A stretch of DNA of 13,699 nt, from assembly GCA_905221605.1 (NCBI GenBank), contig CAJNDS010000300.1, positions 157,501 through 171,199 of the forward strand. The letters are read 5' to 3'. Below the pieces are notes generated by a model. It was not told where the DNA came from. It saw only the letters and a list, made by a program, of their open reading frames with translations, and did not search any database. This stretch comes from Symbiodinium natans. Lineage: Eukaryota > Sar > Dinophyceae > Suessiales > Symbiodiniaceae. Below, in pieces: positions 1-6,763 of the stretch (within the stretch, counting starts at the first letter, position 1; each line of letters opens with the position of its first letter). The position numbers and the translations under genes are program-made.

Positions 1-190
1 CGTGAGGCCTGCAGCGGCGCTCGCTGCAGTAGACACGAGCTACTCGCCCGACATGGAGTGCCATGGACATCTTTGCTTCTCGAAGATCACTAGTTTGTAT
101 GCTCAGTTTGCACGCTGTACACGTTCCGCACGTTCACCCAGGTTGATGTCTGAGCTGGAACTCACGCGAAGCCAGCCGTCTGACCTGGAG
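1..190 (+). pseudogene. Copy A remnant of exons 1 and 2
   Basis: This stretch corresponds to B 9022-9234. The N-terminal frame (REACSGARCSRHELLARHG) matches B exon 1 but is thrown off by one extra base near position 81, where A has catctttgc and B has cattttgc. The intron-like segment starting GTATGC is kept. The following exon 2 begins after CACCCAG near 145 and shows SELELTRSQPSDLE, like B. It stops at 190, where A jumps directly to sequence that in B lies inside the intron after exon 3. The end of exon 2 and all of exon 3 are therefore missing. I read this as a broken gene copy. An alternatively spliced shorter product cannot be excluded. Confidence 0.55.
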
Positions 191-273
191 GTCACTGTGT
201 GAACATGCGGCTTGGGTGAGTGAGTCCTTAGCAACTAGAGCGAGTGCAATCCGCGCCAGACAATGCGGGGCAG

Positions 274-350
274 GACGTGGAAGACGAGGCCGATGCCAGC
301 ACAGAGCAACTCGGACGCAGCCGTTGCTTTTCGTTCGACGAATGTCTAGG
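274..350 (+). pseudogene. Copy A counterpart of exon 4
   Basis: A GGGCAG acceptor ends at 273 and is followed in phase 0 by DVEDEADASTEQLGRSRCFS, which parallels B exon 4 (SLDEALASKEQLGRSRCFS). The block differs from B by an in-frame shortening of about four codons near its start, as expected for coding sequence. Both copies then reach CTAG followed by GTCTCA, a weak possible donor. Just downstream at 448 the copies part company, because A holds a 1.5-kb stretch not found in B. The exon itself is open, but it sits in a copy with lesions on both sides. Confidence 0.45.
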
Positions 351-1124
351 TCTCACGCGGCCTGTGCATGACAAACGTGCACAGGTCGAAGGGAGAGCCG
401 TCTTGCCATGTAACACGCCCCCACCCACCCGCTGGCCGGCTCTACTTCTGGACAAGGCCGGATCTTGATCTTCGGACGACGCCGCCTCGGTCCCCAAGCG
501 CCCGAGGCCGGTGGCGTGCTGCAGGATCGAAGACTTCAGTCATGAAAGCATATCAAAGCCATGGATTGGGGTGCTGGATGGGCGCACACTGATCACCAGC
601 ATCATCTGCCAGGCATGGCTGCTGCCGAAGCGCTGCGCCTTGGACTGCGCAGACCCACATGCAAGCGTGTTGTTATAACGATATAACGTTCCTATCGATA
701 GTACAGCAGTACTTTAGCATGTGCATCAGCGAGTTGCACGGGGGTAGTTGCTTGATTATGACTTATAAGTGAGTGCATCACGTTCGACAAGGTGATTACT
801 TGCACTTGGTACGTCCTAGGAGTTGCTTATATGCATTTGGTGAAGTGACCAAGTGCTTACCATGAAACATATGTACATAGGACAAACTCTTTAGGTGGAA
901 GATATGTATTTCGATAGAGTTAGCACAGTTACATAACTCATGAAGAGGGTATTTGGCATACATGCTTGATGTGGCAAACATTTAACTTAACTCAGCGTCC
1001 TCCAGAGGTGCTGATTAGTAGTTGCAGCACACCGAGAACAAGGGCATAAGGAAAGCTCATATCCGAACATGTTGCTTCAACCGCCCTGAAAATCTCAATA
1101 GAAAGAAAGTACAATCTCTGGCTC

Positions 1125-1345
1125 TCACTTTTTCCCGTTTTCCAATTTTCCCTTTGCATCAATCCTTCTTCCTGCTTCTTCGTTCCTGCTCTCGTTCTTC
1201 TCTGCTGTCGCTCTCTCCCCTTTCCGTTCTTGCCTTTTTCATATTCTTTCTGTTTGCGTGGGCTCTCTCCATCTTCCTTCGTCTCCCTCTCTCTTTCTCG
1301 CTCGCCTTCTCCCGCTTTATGACTCTTTCCAGTCTGCGTCTGTTC
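1125..1345 (+). repeat. Long pyrimidine-rich tract
   Basis: About 220 bases of the + strand are dominated by C and T (runs such as CTCTCTCCCCTTTCC and CTTCGTCTCCCTCTCTC), with only scattered purines. This produces a Ser/Leu/Phe-rich frame on + and an Arg/Glu/Lys-rich frame on -. Neither looks like a folded protein, and I treat both as products of base composition. Such strand asymmetry can form triplex (H-DNA) structures or serve as a long polypyrimidine tract. Function here is unknown. Confidence 0.7.
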
Positions 1346-1636
1346 GTCTAATGCCTTTCTCTGCCCTTCTCTTCGATTCACTTGATCGTCAAGGTTTTGC
1401 AGTCCGCATGAACTCTAGCTATCTTTATCCTTTTTCTCGATCCTGTGCGTGGCACTTTCCCGGATCCTCTACGTGTTTGTCAGGCTTGTGCTTGTATCTC
1501 GAGATCTCTATGAGCCCATCTGCTTGGCGGGGGGAATCTGCGTCCTCTTCTCTGTGATGACTTGCGTTTCCTCAAGCTGTCTGAAGCAAGATGACCCCCC
1601 ACCTATACCGGCTCCCCCTGCAGCCAATCAAGAGAA

Positions 1637-1774
1637 CATGCATACATACATACATACATACCTACATACCGGCATACATACATACATACATGCATGCATG
1701 CATGCAGGCATACATACATACATACATACACGCATACATAGGTGCATACATATATATATATATATATATATATT
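1637..1774 (+). repeat. Compound microsatellite: CATA repeats, TGCA repeats, then (AT)12
   Basis: Two blocks of tandem CATA units (about 1637-1692 and 1709-1750) flank a short TGCA block (about 1690-1706). The array ends in an uninterrupted alternating AT run at 1750-1773. A frame across it would encode His/Thr/Tyr/Ile repeats, which I attribute to the simple repeat. The tract lies within the A-specific 1.5-kb block. Confidence 0.95.
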
Positions 1775-2164
1775 CATGCGCAGGCTACGCGGCTGGTGAC
1801 GTAAGAGCCCTTGTCTCCATCTTACTCAATCTGTGTGGCTTGTTGAATCACTTGGTCCTTTTCTGCAGCTGTGGATGTGGCCACCATATCCTTGTGTTTG
1901 CCCATTGTAGTGTTCCTTTCGTTTATTTCTCTTTGTTGCGTGTGCTTTGTCAAGACGCCTCATGATATCTGTTTAGCATGTATGCGAACATCTTCATGGC
2001 TTCAGATTCGCAGTCCGGTCATTGGATTTTGCACTTCTGTTGCATCCCTGTAAATGTGTGACCTATCCTGTGTGCCTCCATGTGCATTTACCTGAGTCTC
2101 ACATGTGGCACCTCGTAAGTACGCTGATTGGATGTGCGTAAGTGTTTTCAAGTTTCAAGCGAAG

Positions 2165-2538
2165 TGCTGCAAGATGCTACAAGTGTTACAACTAGATGGT
2201 AAGCCCCATGATCCCTCAAGTATAAGGCACAGGGCAGATTCCAAGTATGGGGCTGTTACCTTCGCACCTCGCCGTGCGCGGAGGCACCCGCCTCTCCAAG
2301 ATCGGCTCAGCCTGGCTTCGACCTGCGCATCGGCGAGTGAGCTGCTTGAAGCGGGGAGTGAAGTGCAGGCCTTGGATGCCCTTGCTTGCCGTAGATCTCT
2401 AGTGGAGCACGTGGTGTAGCCTGGGTAGCCCTCAGCCCTTTCAAAAGGCAGCAGTAGGTGTGGGGAGGGAACGGTGTGCCGCAATCTTCAGGATCCGTTC
2501 TGCAAGGAAGCCGGAAGCCTGACTGCCGAGTATAGCCG
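2165..2538 (+). pseudogene. Copy A counterpart of exon 5, frameshifted
   Basis: This aligns with B 10270-10619. The frame LQLDGKPHDPSS...GAVTFAPR...TCASASELLEAGSEVQALDAL is shared by both copies, with net in-frame indels (3 bases lost upstream of GAVTF, 3 near the Ser-Thr-Cys). That pattern indicates past selection on the protein. A then lacks one T at about 2384 (GCTTGCC against GCTTTGCC in B). It leaves the B frame and stops at 2417-2419. The donor GTGACT that ends B exon 5 is conserved at 2539. This is the same exon with a disabling single-base loss, unless the base was mis-sequenced. Confidence 0.6.
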
Positions 2539-2705
2539 GTGACTTGACGGCAAGGATTGTGCCGACCCATTTTCCTTAATTCCACAAACTGAAGCGGGAA
2601 TGCAGAAGGTGGGTGCCTTGCTTTTGTGGGGTTGCGGCATAGCTGAATTTGGTAGGGGCGTTATTGGGATGTGCGCCGGATTCCCCGTGTCCTGGCCCAT
2701 CCAGG

Positions 2706-2739
2706 CTTATTTCGCCTTTAAGATCAAGGCTGGAATAAG
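2706..2739. repeat. Imperfect inverted repeat (hairpin) in the copy A intron
   Basis: CTTATTTCGCCTT pairs with AAGGCTGGAATAAG with one bulged T and one G-T pair, around a 7-base loop. It is followed directly by the (C9)ATAA(C9) tract. B has a related but differently arranged CTTATTCC/GGGATAAG pair at 10671-10703, also followed by C tracts. Confidence 0.6.
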
Positions 2740-2745
2740 ACGAGA

Positions 2746-2767
2746 CCCCCCCCCATAACCCCCCCCC
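2746..2767 (+). repeat. C9-ATAA-C9 tract (copy A)
   Basis: Two runs of nine C separated by ATAA lie in the intron upstream of exon 6. Copy B has C6-ATA-C13-ATA-C6 at 10741-10771 in the equivalent intron, so the tract is an inherited and length-unstable feature of this intron. In B it sits directly before the CTGTCTTCCTAG acceptor and would extend its polypyrimidine tract. On the other strand these are G runs able to form G-quadruplexes. Confidence 0.8.
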
Positions 2768-3040
2768 TCTTCCATGATGGTTAGGGCTTTTTTGCAGTTC
2801 AGGCTTTCAAGGCTTTGGGCCTTTAACATGCACGGGCGTTGCCTGCACTTTCCAAGCCGCAAAAGCTTTTTTTTTTGCCCTTATGTTTGAGCTGCCTGCA
2901 GCGAGGTGCCGGGCAAATCCGGTTCGCAACGAAGCGGAGCGGCCCTTTGATCTTCCACAGATTCCAGTACTTCCGTCAGCTGCGATGAGCTGCTCCACGG
3001 AGAGCGATACGCGCGGCTCTCAGGGATTCAGAAGGCAAAT

Positions 3041-3802
3041 TTGGTCTCCCAAGGCACTGGGCCCTTAGGGGCGTTGCTTGAAGGTGCGTCAGATTCCCCG
3101 TGTGTTGGCCTGAGGTCCGTGCCTTCCTCTCTTCCTAGGACGCCGCCCGGTGCAGGGAAGAATGAGGCAGTTCATGTGGAAACGCAAGGGCACGGGGCGT
3201 TCTCCTCAGCTACAGCCATGCTTCACAGCTCAAGCTCTGGGAAACTGGAGTTTGTCCTTCCACCTGTAGCCCAAGCTGAGGCGCAGAGAGAGTTTCTCTG
3301 GACGTCCGGAAGGTCTGGACTCCTTGCAGGCCAGGCTGCGTGTCACTGGCGTGATGCTGAGTGGTCCGTGCTTGCTCGCCCCACTGCTAGGAAGAGGAGT
3401 CGCCTCAAGAGTCAGCGGACGCTGCTGCAGGACCAGACAATGTGCCATCGCAGCAAGATGCGCAGACACTCGTCTGAAGCTTGCCTAGCGGCAGGGGTGG
3501 ACATAGAGCTGTTCCTTACATGCAAGCTTACGTTTTTGTCCAGATTCTTCTGTCAGGGGAGCAGTTGCAGCCGAGGTCTGCAGACAAAGAGTCTCGGGCG
3601 ATGGCTTGCGGGGCCATGGGGGCCAAAACTCTGGACCCGTCAGACCCATCATCCTTCGTCTTGCCACTTGGCCTCCCAGCAAGAATCCGCAACGGAACAA
3701 GCCCATGGACTGTGCACGAAGCCGGCCAGCGCGCCGCTCGAGGCCCAATCTGTTGCAGTTCCTCACCGCGCCTCGCCTGCGACATGTAGCGGCGTGCAAT
3801 GA
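3041..3802 (+). CDS. Longest closed open frame in the window (253 codons), unrecognised; includes A-specific segment and start of the exon 6 homologue
   Basis: The frame starts with ATG and stops TAG after ...ATCSGVQ. No family is recognised. Residues about 35-160 come from the A-specific block 3139-3526 and include FVLPPVAQAEAQREFLW, a basic stretch ARKRSRLKSQR and SSEACLAAGVDIELF. From 3527 the frame reads LTFLSRFFCQGSSCS, the same frame as the start of B exon 6 (LAFLSRFFCQGSRCS). A strong acceptor, CCTCTCTTCCTAG then G, precedes 3139, so the true exon may begin there rather than at the ATG. One extra base near 3675 takes A out of the B frame, and the tail after that is probably not the ancestral protein. 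In B the 388-bp block is missing. It could be a lost exon in B or inserted DNA in A. Confidence 0.4.
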   Translation: MVSQGTGPLGALLEGASDSPCVGLRSVPSSLPRTPPGAGKNEAVHVETQGHGAFSSATAMLHSSSSGKLEFVLPPVAQAEAQREFLWTSGRSGLLAGQAACHWRDAEWSVLARPTARKRSRLKSQRTLLQDQTMCHRSKMRRHSSEACLAAGVDIELFLTCKLTFLSRFFCQGSSCSRGLQTKSLGRWLAGPWGPKLWTRQTHHPSSCHLASQQESATEQAHGLCTKPASAPLEAQSVAVPHRASPATCSGVQ

Positions 3803-4049
3803 TTGGTACTGGCCTGACAACTCTTCGATGGGGCAGTTTCACTGCCCGTCCCCCCAAGGTGGATGACATGCTCGAGTGTCGCGCGACATCCCGGCAGGCC
3901 ACGAGTCCTCAGGCAGGGAGCTTGGTGCGGTTACTTCGCCCAGCGCAAGGTTCAATGCATAGTGCGAGATGGCTGGCCCTCTGGACGGCTAGGATGAATG
4001 TGCTGCAGCCTGAGCCTAAGGCATTGATCAAGCACCTGGAGGAAATGGG
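3527..4049 (+). pseudogene. Copy A counterpart of exon 6, with successive single-base shifts
   Basis: This aligns closely with B 10783-11266 except for an in-frame 36-base (12-codon) extra piece at about 3598-3633. Reading the B protein in A needs three frames in turn. The first covers LTFLSRFF. The next covers MDCARSRPARRSRPNLLQFL from 3705. The third covers FTARPPKVDDMLECRATSRQ onward. The changes of frame are one-base gains near 3675 and 3826. A third gain in the G run at 4047-4050 puts a TAG right after EEMG. With so many lesions this exon cannot encode the B-like protein as read. Confidence 0.6.
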
Positions 4050-4068
4050 GTAGGTTGGATAGGCGCGG

Positions 4069-4152
4069 GTGAGTCCTGGCATCTTCTGCGCAAGCAGTTG
4101 GCTGCATGGCGACGTGCGTGGGAGTCATGCGCCATGGCTTCTGCTTTCGCAG
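4069..4152 (+). other. Candidate intron in copy A (alternative start at 4050)
   Basis: A GTGAGT donor at 4069 and a TTCTGCTTTCGCAG acceptor ending at 4152 match B 11286-11368. Because A has one extra G before GTAGGT, only a donor at 4050 (GTAGGT) keeps the downstream frame in A. In that case EEMGG joins SESILDFSAKL in phase. The GTGAGT donor works in B but not in A. Confidence 0.5.
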
Positions 4153-4256
4153 GTCGGAGTCGATCCTCGATTTTTCTGCAAAACTGACCGATGGCGCCCG
4201 AGACCCTGAAGCCTTCGATGCCGATGGCTGCAAAAATGCTGCCGAGAGGAAGTACT
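4153..4256 (+). pseudogene. Copy A counterpart of exon 7; downstream donor lost
   Basis: The frame reads SESILDFSAKLTDGARDPEA, then FDADGCKNAAERKY. Differences from B exon 7 are mostly conservative (S/T, HI/GA, K/A), so this is real coding sequence. In B the exon ends at GTGAGT. In A the same site reads TTGAGT (4257-4262), so the GT donor is gone and the frame would read into the intron, stopping at 4274-4276. A GA...AG intron, reported in some dinoflagellates, could rescue it. Confidence 0.55.
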
Positions 4257-4345
4257 TTGAGTGCCTCTCGACCTGATGTTTCTTCGCATGCTCCCCAGAC
4301 CTGAGGTTTGTTCGCGGAAGGGTGTTGCATCTTTCTAAATCCCAG

Positions 4346-4830
4346 GTCGCTGGTGGTGTATGAAGCTGGCAGGTGCCAGAAAGACCCACTTCTCAGAGAG
4401 TGATGCCCGCCGCATCGTCGTTGCAAACCTTCGAGACCTGCTTGAGCGCTGCTGCGACGTGGATGCATCTGTGAGGAAAGCTGCGCACCATATTGTTACC
4501 AACTATGTGAGAGGTGGTCTGCCTTGGGTGCAGCAAGTGATTGCAGAAGCCATGCTTGGCCGGATGGAGAACCTCTGGGTAGACGAAATCAGCCAAGCGG
4601 CTCTGGCGCAGCTATGGAGGTGCTCAAGTCATCTTGGGGATGTTGTGCGTGCACTGGACAGGCCTCAGCGTCAGAGGTGGGTGTCCCTGCTGGTCAGAGT
4701 CCTACTTAGTCGGCAATCATGTTTGGACCCAAAGATATTGATCAGTGACCTGAAGGGCTTCCATCAAGTCTTCCAGCAAAGACAGGCGGGAAGATGTTCT
4801 GAGGCTTCTAGTATGCTGAAGCATGCCTAA
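4346..4830 (+). pseudogene. Copy A counterpart of terminal exon 8, with altered C terminus
   Basis: The acceptor TTTCTAAATCCCAG ends at 4345. An ATG at 4360 opens a 156-codon frame. Residues about 20-125 (DLLERCCDVDASVRKAAHHI ... RVLLSRQSCLDPKILISDLK) match B almost base for base. At about 4757 a 62-base stretch present in B is missing, the deletion joining two CTGA-containing sites. From there A reads an unrelated tail, GFHQVFQQRQAGRCSEASSM. The domain is alanine/leucine-rich, predicted by eye to be helical, and reminiscent of HEAT- or Pumilio-type helical repeats, without a decisive motif. A short product from the internal ATG remains possible. Confidence 0.55.
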
Positions 4831-5140
4831 CGCAGCCAAATGCGCGACAAGAAAAGTGGCTTTGGCACTTGGGCGCCAGTCAGGCAGTGTTGTGTTGAAA
4901 GATGCTGCAGTTTGCATACTCGCCCCAACCAAGATGTGGCACCAGGGCTTCATCAGATTTAATTACTTTCTACAATGGTTAATAGCTGCGCGTGCATGAT
5001 TGCGTTCAGAGGTTGGGGATATATATCGCAAGTTTGTTTGGCCCACAAAGCCCTTGAGCTATTTGGTAGTCTGTGCCCCGAGGGTACTCCAACCATGCCC
5101 AAAGCACTAGTACTTGCCGCATTTGTGCTTCGTTTTATAA
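4831..5140 (+). other. Downstream segment of copy A, mostly no clear gene
   Basis: About 60 bases after the exon 8 stop remain alignable with B 12111-12195. From about 4863 a short frame reads LALGRQSGSVVLKDAAVCIL, followed by APTKMWHQGFIRFNYFLQWL, and stops near 4999. It is open for about 45 codons and looks moderately protein-like, but only its first 10-12 codons have a counterpart in B (LALGHHSRSLAF). It is too short to call a gene. Confidence 0.3.
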
Positions 5141-5344
5141 GATGCTGCAAAGGGATGTTTCGCGCTGTTGGAGCAAGACGCACTGTCACAAGCCCTTTGC
5201 GAATATGACGCTGGGATGTTCAGCGTGTTTGCCTATTGCGAAGAACATACTGCAGACGCTCTGACCCAGGCGATGCCGACATTCGCCCCTGCTTGGTGGG
5301 TGCGCCCCTCAAAAGTTTGCTGCAACAAGTCATCTGCTGGCTAG
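5141..5344 (+). CDS. Candidate exon downstream of copy A, unrecognised
   Basis: The frame opens after a TAA at 5138-5140 and reads KGCFALLEQDALSQALCEYD, then AGMFSVFAYCEEHTADALTQ and AMPTFAPAWW before a TAG at 5342. The helical, alanine-rich character and the absence of low complexity suggest real coding sequence. A possible acceptor is TGCAAAG before GGATG at 5153. B retains related pieces: DEHSADE near 12205-12224, and ALTQAMPTSGPAHCE at 12468 onward in the same frame, separated by 244 extra bases. It may be a further exon of the duplicated gene or a neighbouring gene duplicated with it. Confidence 0.4.
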   Translation, partial: DAAKGCFALLEQDALSQALCEYDAGMFSVFAYCEEHTADALTQAMPTFAPAWWVRPSKVCCNKSSAG

Positions 5345-5508
5345 CATGGGCAAAGTTTCGGTTGCGGGGCTTGAGTTTCCTAATGTGATATGAGCAAACG
5401 TCAAACCCCCCAGCCATCCAAGCAAGCAATGGGTGGATATGAATGGACAAAACCCTGTAAAGCGTTGGGAACACCTGAGAAGTGACACCCCTATGTTAAT
5501 GACACGTC

Positions 5509-5700
5509 TTGGTGAGCTACAACCTTGAATTTTCCCAAAGCGACACCTTCAGACATCAAGCGTGGATAAGTGATGAGGACGTGGAGCAGACCACCGTCAC
5601 ACCGGAGCAGCACAATGCCGGCGAGAAGGATGCTTGGGGGCTTGGGGATGACAAAGGCGACGTCGGCAAAGAACCCGACACCGCGCTGCACACTTTGTAG
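5509..5700 (+). CDS. Candidate acidic exon between the copies, unrecognised
   Basis: Sixty-three codons are open, from just after a TGA at 5500-5502 to a TAG at 5698. The sequence is acidic and hydrophilic (QAWISDEDVEQTTVTPEQHN, AGEKDAWGLGDDKGDVGKEP), with mostly G or C in third codon positions. The opposite strand is also open over 5491-5712 with an ATG start and a hydrophobic product, so the strand is not certain. No ATG begins the + frame, so it would be an internal exon. No family is recognised. Confidence 0.3.
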   Translation: MVSYNLEFSQSDTFRHQAWISDEDVEQTTVTPEQHNAGEKDAWGLGDDKGDVGKEPDTALHTL

Positions 5701-6193
5701 GTTACCTCTCACCTAAACGACGTGGGGAGCTGGACTCCGAAGCTAGATGCGCGTTTCTGTTCCATCGAAGAGTAGGATGGAGGGTGTCTAGATTTTTTTT
5801 TCTGGGAAGGGTCCGCGACAACGGTGGAGGGTTCGATGTGCTGCAGCTGTGCCCGGATGTGTGGTGCAGTTACATGCGCCTTTGCTTGTTTGTCTGCGGC
5901 ATTGGGACTACCCATGCAGGGGCGGGAGCCGTGAAAACTGGGTGCAGGAGCTGCCCCAAGAAAGTGCTCGGTCGAAATTTCCTGCATGTGGAGGAGGGAC
6001 GCAGAGACTTGCCCGCCTTTCGACGCAGGCTGTGGCGCAGCAGAAAAGTACCGGCTGTTCCATCTGAGCTGTAGCTTCGGGGATGAGAAGATTTCAATGC
6101 CCATGTGCTACGGGGGTAGCTCTCGAATTAGGGCGCCTTTTTGCGTCGCCTGCTAGAGCACAGCACCCTTACCATCAGGACCCAAAAAGGGAC
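5701..6193. other. No confident gene; two overlapping open frames
   Basis: A + frame at 5784-6074 (96 codons) and a - frame at 5709-6104 (131 codons) overlap almost entirely. Neither has a recognisable motif or splice context, and no paralogous copy exists in the window to test them. A T9 run near 5792-5800 is the only simple repeat. I see nothing else. Confidence 0.3.
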
Positions 6194-6212
6194 CCGAGTT
6201 AAGAGAACTCGG
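6194..6212. repeat. Perfect 7-bp hairpin
   Basis: CCGAGTT and AACTCGG pair perfectly around the 5-base loop AAGAG. It lies next to CCCAAAAAGGGACCC, itself partly palindromic. The hairpin is near no confident exon. Confidence 0.6.
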
Positions 6213-6470
6213 CACGGATCAATGAGCCTTTCTGTGGCCTGGTTCTTGGAATGAGGGCTTGTCTTTTGTCTGCGCTGGCTGGACAGGGCCAGGATCCCTC
6301 CTTGAAAACATTCCCAAACATCTTAATCCTCAGCAAGTCGGTGGGAAGAAGCTCTCGATTGAAGCAGGGCTGTTACGTGCCACTTGTGGGTTACATCGTC
6401 GGATGACATGCAGTTCTTGGTGGCCCTCGGCAGATGTTAGAGTCCTCGCGCCCGTTGGCTCTAAGCGCGG

Positions 6471-6498
6471 TTATTGACGGTCAAAGAACTGTCAATAA
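6471..6498. repeat. 11-bp hairpin followed by AATAAA
   Basis: TTATTGACGGT pairs with ACTGTCAATAA around CAAAGA, with one G-T pair. The right arm overlaps AATAAA at 6494-6499. A stem-loop with an AATAAA can mark a 3' end on the + strand, but no confident + strand gene ends here: a 72-codon frame stops at 6475-6477. Confidence 0.65.
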
Positions 6499-6581
6499 AA
6501 AGAAACAAACTCGGAAAACCAGAGCACACAACACATGTGACAGGGCTTCGTGAATGTAACAGAACGCCTTCGTTTAGCTCC

Positions 6582-6617
6582 AAACCCTATACCCTATAAA
6601 CCGTAAACCCTCAACCC
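6582..6617 (-). repeat. Degenerate telomere-like repeats
   Basis: The + strand shows a run of imperfect CCCTAAA-type units (AAACCCTATACCCTATAAAC, then CGTAAACCCTCAACCC). The G-rich TTTAGGG-like strand is the - strand. It lies about 90 bases from the better-preserved block at 6706-6746. Confidence 0.6.
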
Positions 6618-6705
6618 AAGTTAGCTACCCGAGATCAATGTCACGTTCATTTTTGTTTTCTCCGACCCTTTGTTGCTTATAATAGTTTGGAGACTTCTAG
6701 GCGTA

Positions 6706-6746
6706 CCCTAAACCCTAAACCCTAGAGCCTAAACCCTAAACCCCCC
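6706..6746 (-). repeat. Interstitial telomeric repeat, five CCCTAAA heptamers
   Basis: Five consecutive heptamers (6706-6740) read CCCTAAA, CCCTAAA, CCCTAGA, GCCTAAA, CCCTAAA, then run into CCCCCC. Two single-base departures show it is old. TTTAGGG is the telomere repeat of plants, dinoflagellates, chromerids and several other algae. Because ordinary sequence continues for kilobases on both sides, this is internal and not a chromosome end. A third relic, AAAACCCTAAGCCC, occurs near 6903-6916. Confidence 0.85.
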
Positions 6747-6763
6747 AAACCTGCGAACCTTAT

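Larger units (their letters stand above)
448..1974. other. 1.5-kb stretch in copy A absent from copy B; low-complexity, no clear gene
   Basis: In B, ...GGCTCTACTT at 10074 runs directly into AATATGTACGCGAATATC. In A the matching halves are separated by this 1527-bp block. It holds an AT-rich portion (about 660-1010), a long pyrimidine-rich tract (about 1125-1345) and a compound microsatellite (1637-1774). I see no terminal inverted repeats and no convincing target-site duplication. The open frames inside follow the low-complexity tracts and look fortuitous. It lies in the intron between exons 4 and 5, so it could be an insertion in A or a deletion from B. Confidence 0.6.
1..5280 (+). repeat. 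Copy A of a diverged tandem gene duplication (left edge truncated)
   Basis: Position 1 matches 9022 onward, and blocks of near identity continue in the same order to 5258-5280, whose 23 bases recur exactly at 12468-12490. Main matching blocks are 1-190, 191-447, 1975-2580, 3527-4737, 4767-4890 and 5230-5280. Relative to copy B, A lacks a 557-bp stretch at 190/191 and a 62-bp stretch near 4757, and has extra DNA at 448-1974 and 3139-3526. The true left end lies outside the window. The coding content of A is frame-broken, so it is probably the degenerating copy. Alignment was done by eye, so block edges are approximate. Confidence 0.85.

Noticed and set aside
992-1381. 129-codon - strand frame rich in Arg, Glu and Lys
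   Set aside because: Produced by the polypyrimidine tract. Repetitive REREREK-type composition is not evidence of a gene.
1639-1750. Possible CRISPR-like array of short repeats
   Set aside because: The units are a 4-base microsatellite with no spacers.
1449-1965. + strand frames encoding His/Thr/Tyr/Ile repeats
   Set aside because: They come from the CATA and AT microsatellite.
3952-4468. Two 145-146 codon - strand frames over copy A exons
   Set aside because: They mirror the + strand exons and continue through intron sequence. No independent motif is seen.
4490-4830. Firm assignment of exon 8 to the Pumilio family
   Set aside because: The helical periodicity is suggestive, but no repeated RNA-contact triplets or repeat spacing can be shown by eye.
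5820-5840. GGTTCGATG as a tRNA B-box
   Set aside because: No matching A-box, acceptor stem or cloverleaf could be formed around it.
6194-6212. Hairpin as a bacterial rho-independent terminator
   Set aside because: No T run follows, and the window is eukaryotic in character.
6471-6499. Stem-loop resembling a replication-dependent histone 3' end
   Set aside because: The stem and loop do not match the conserved histone stem-loop, and no histone coding sequence precedes it.
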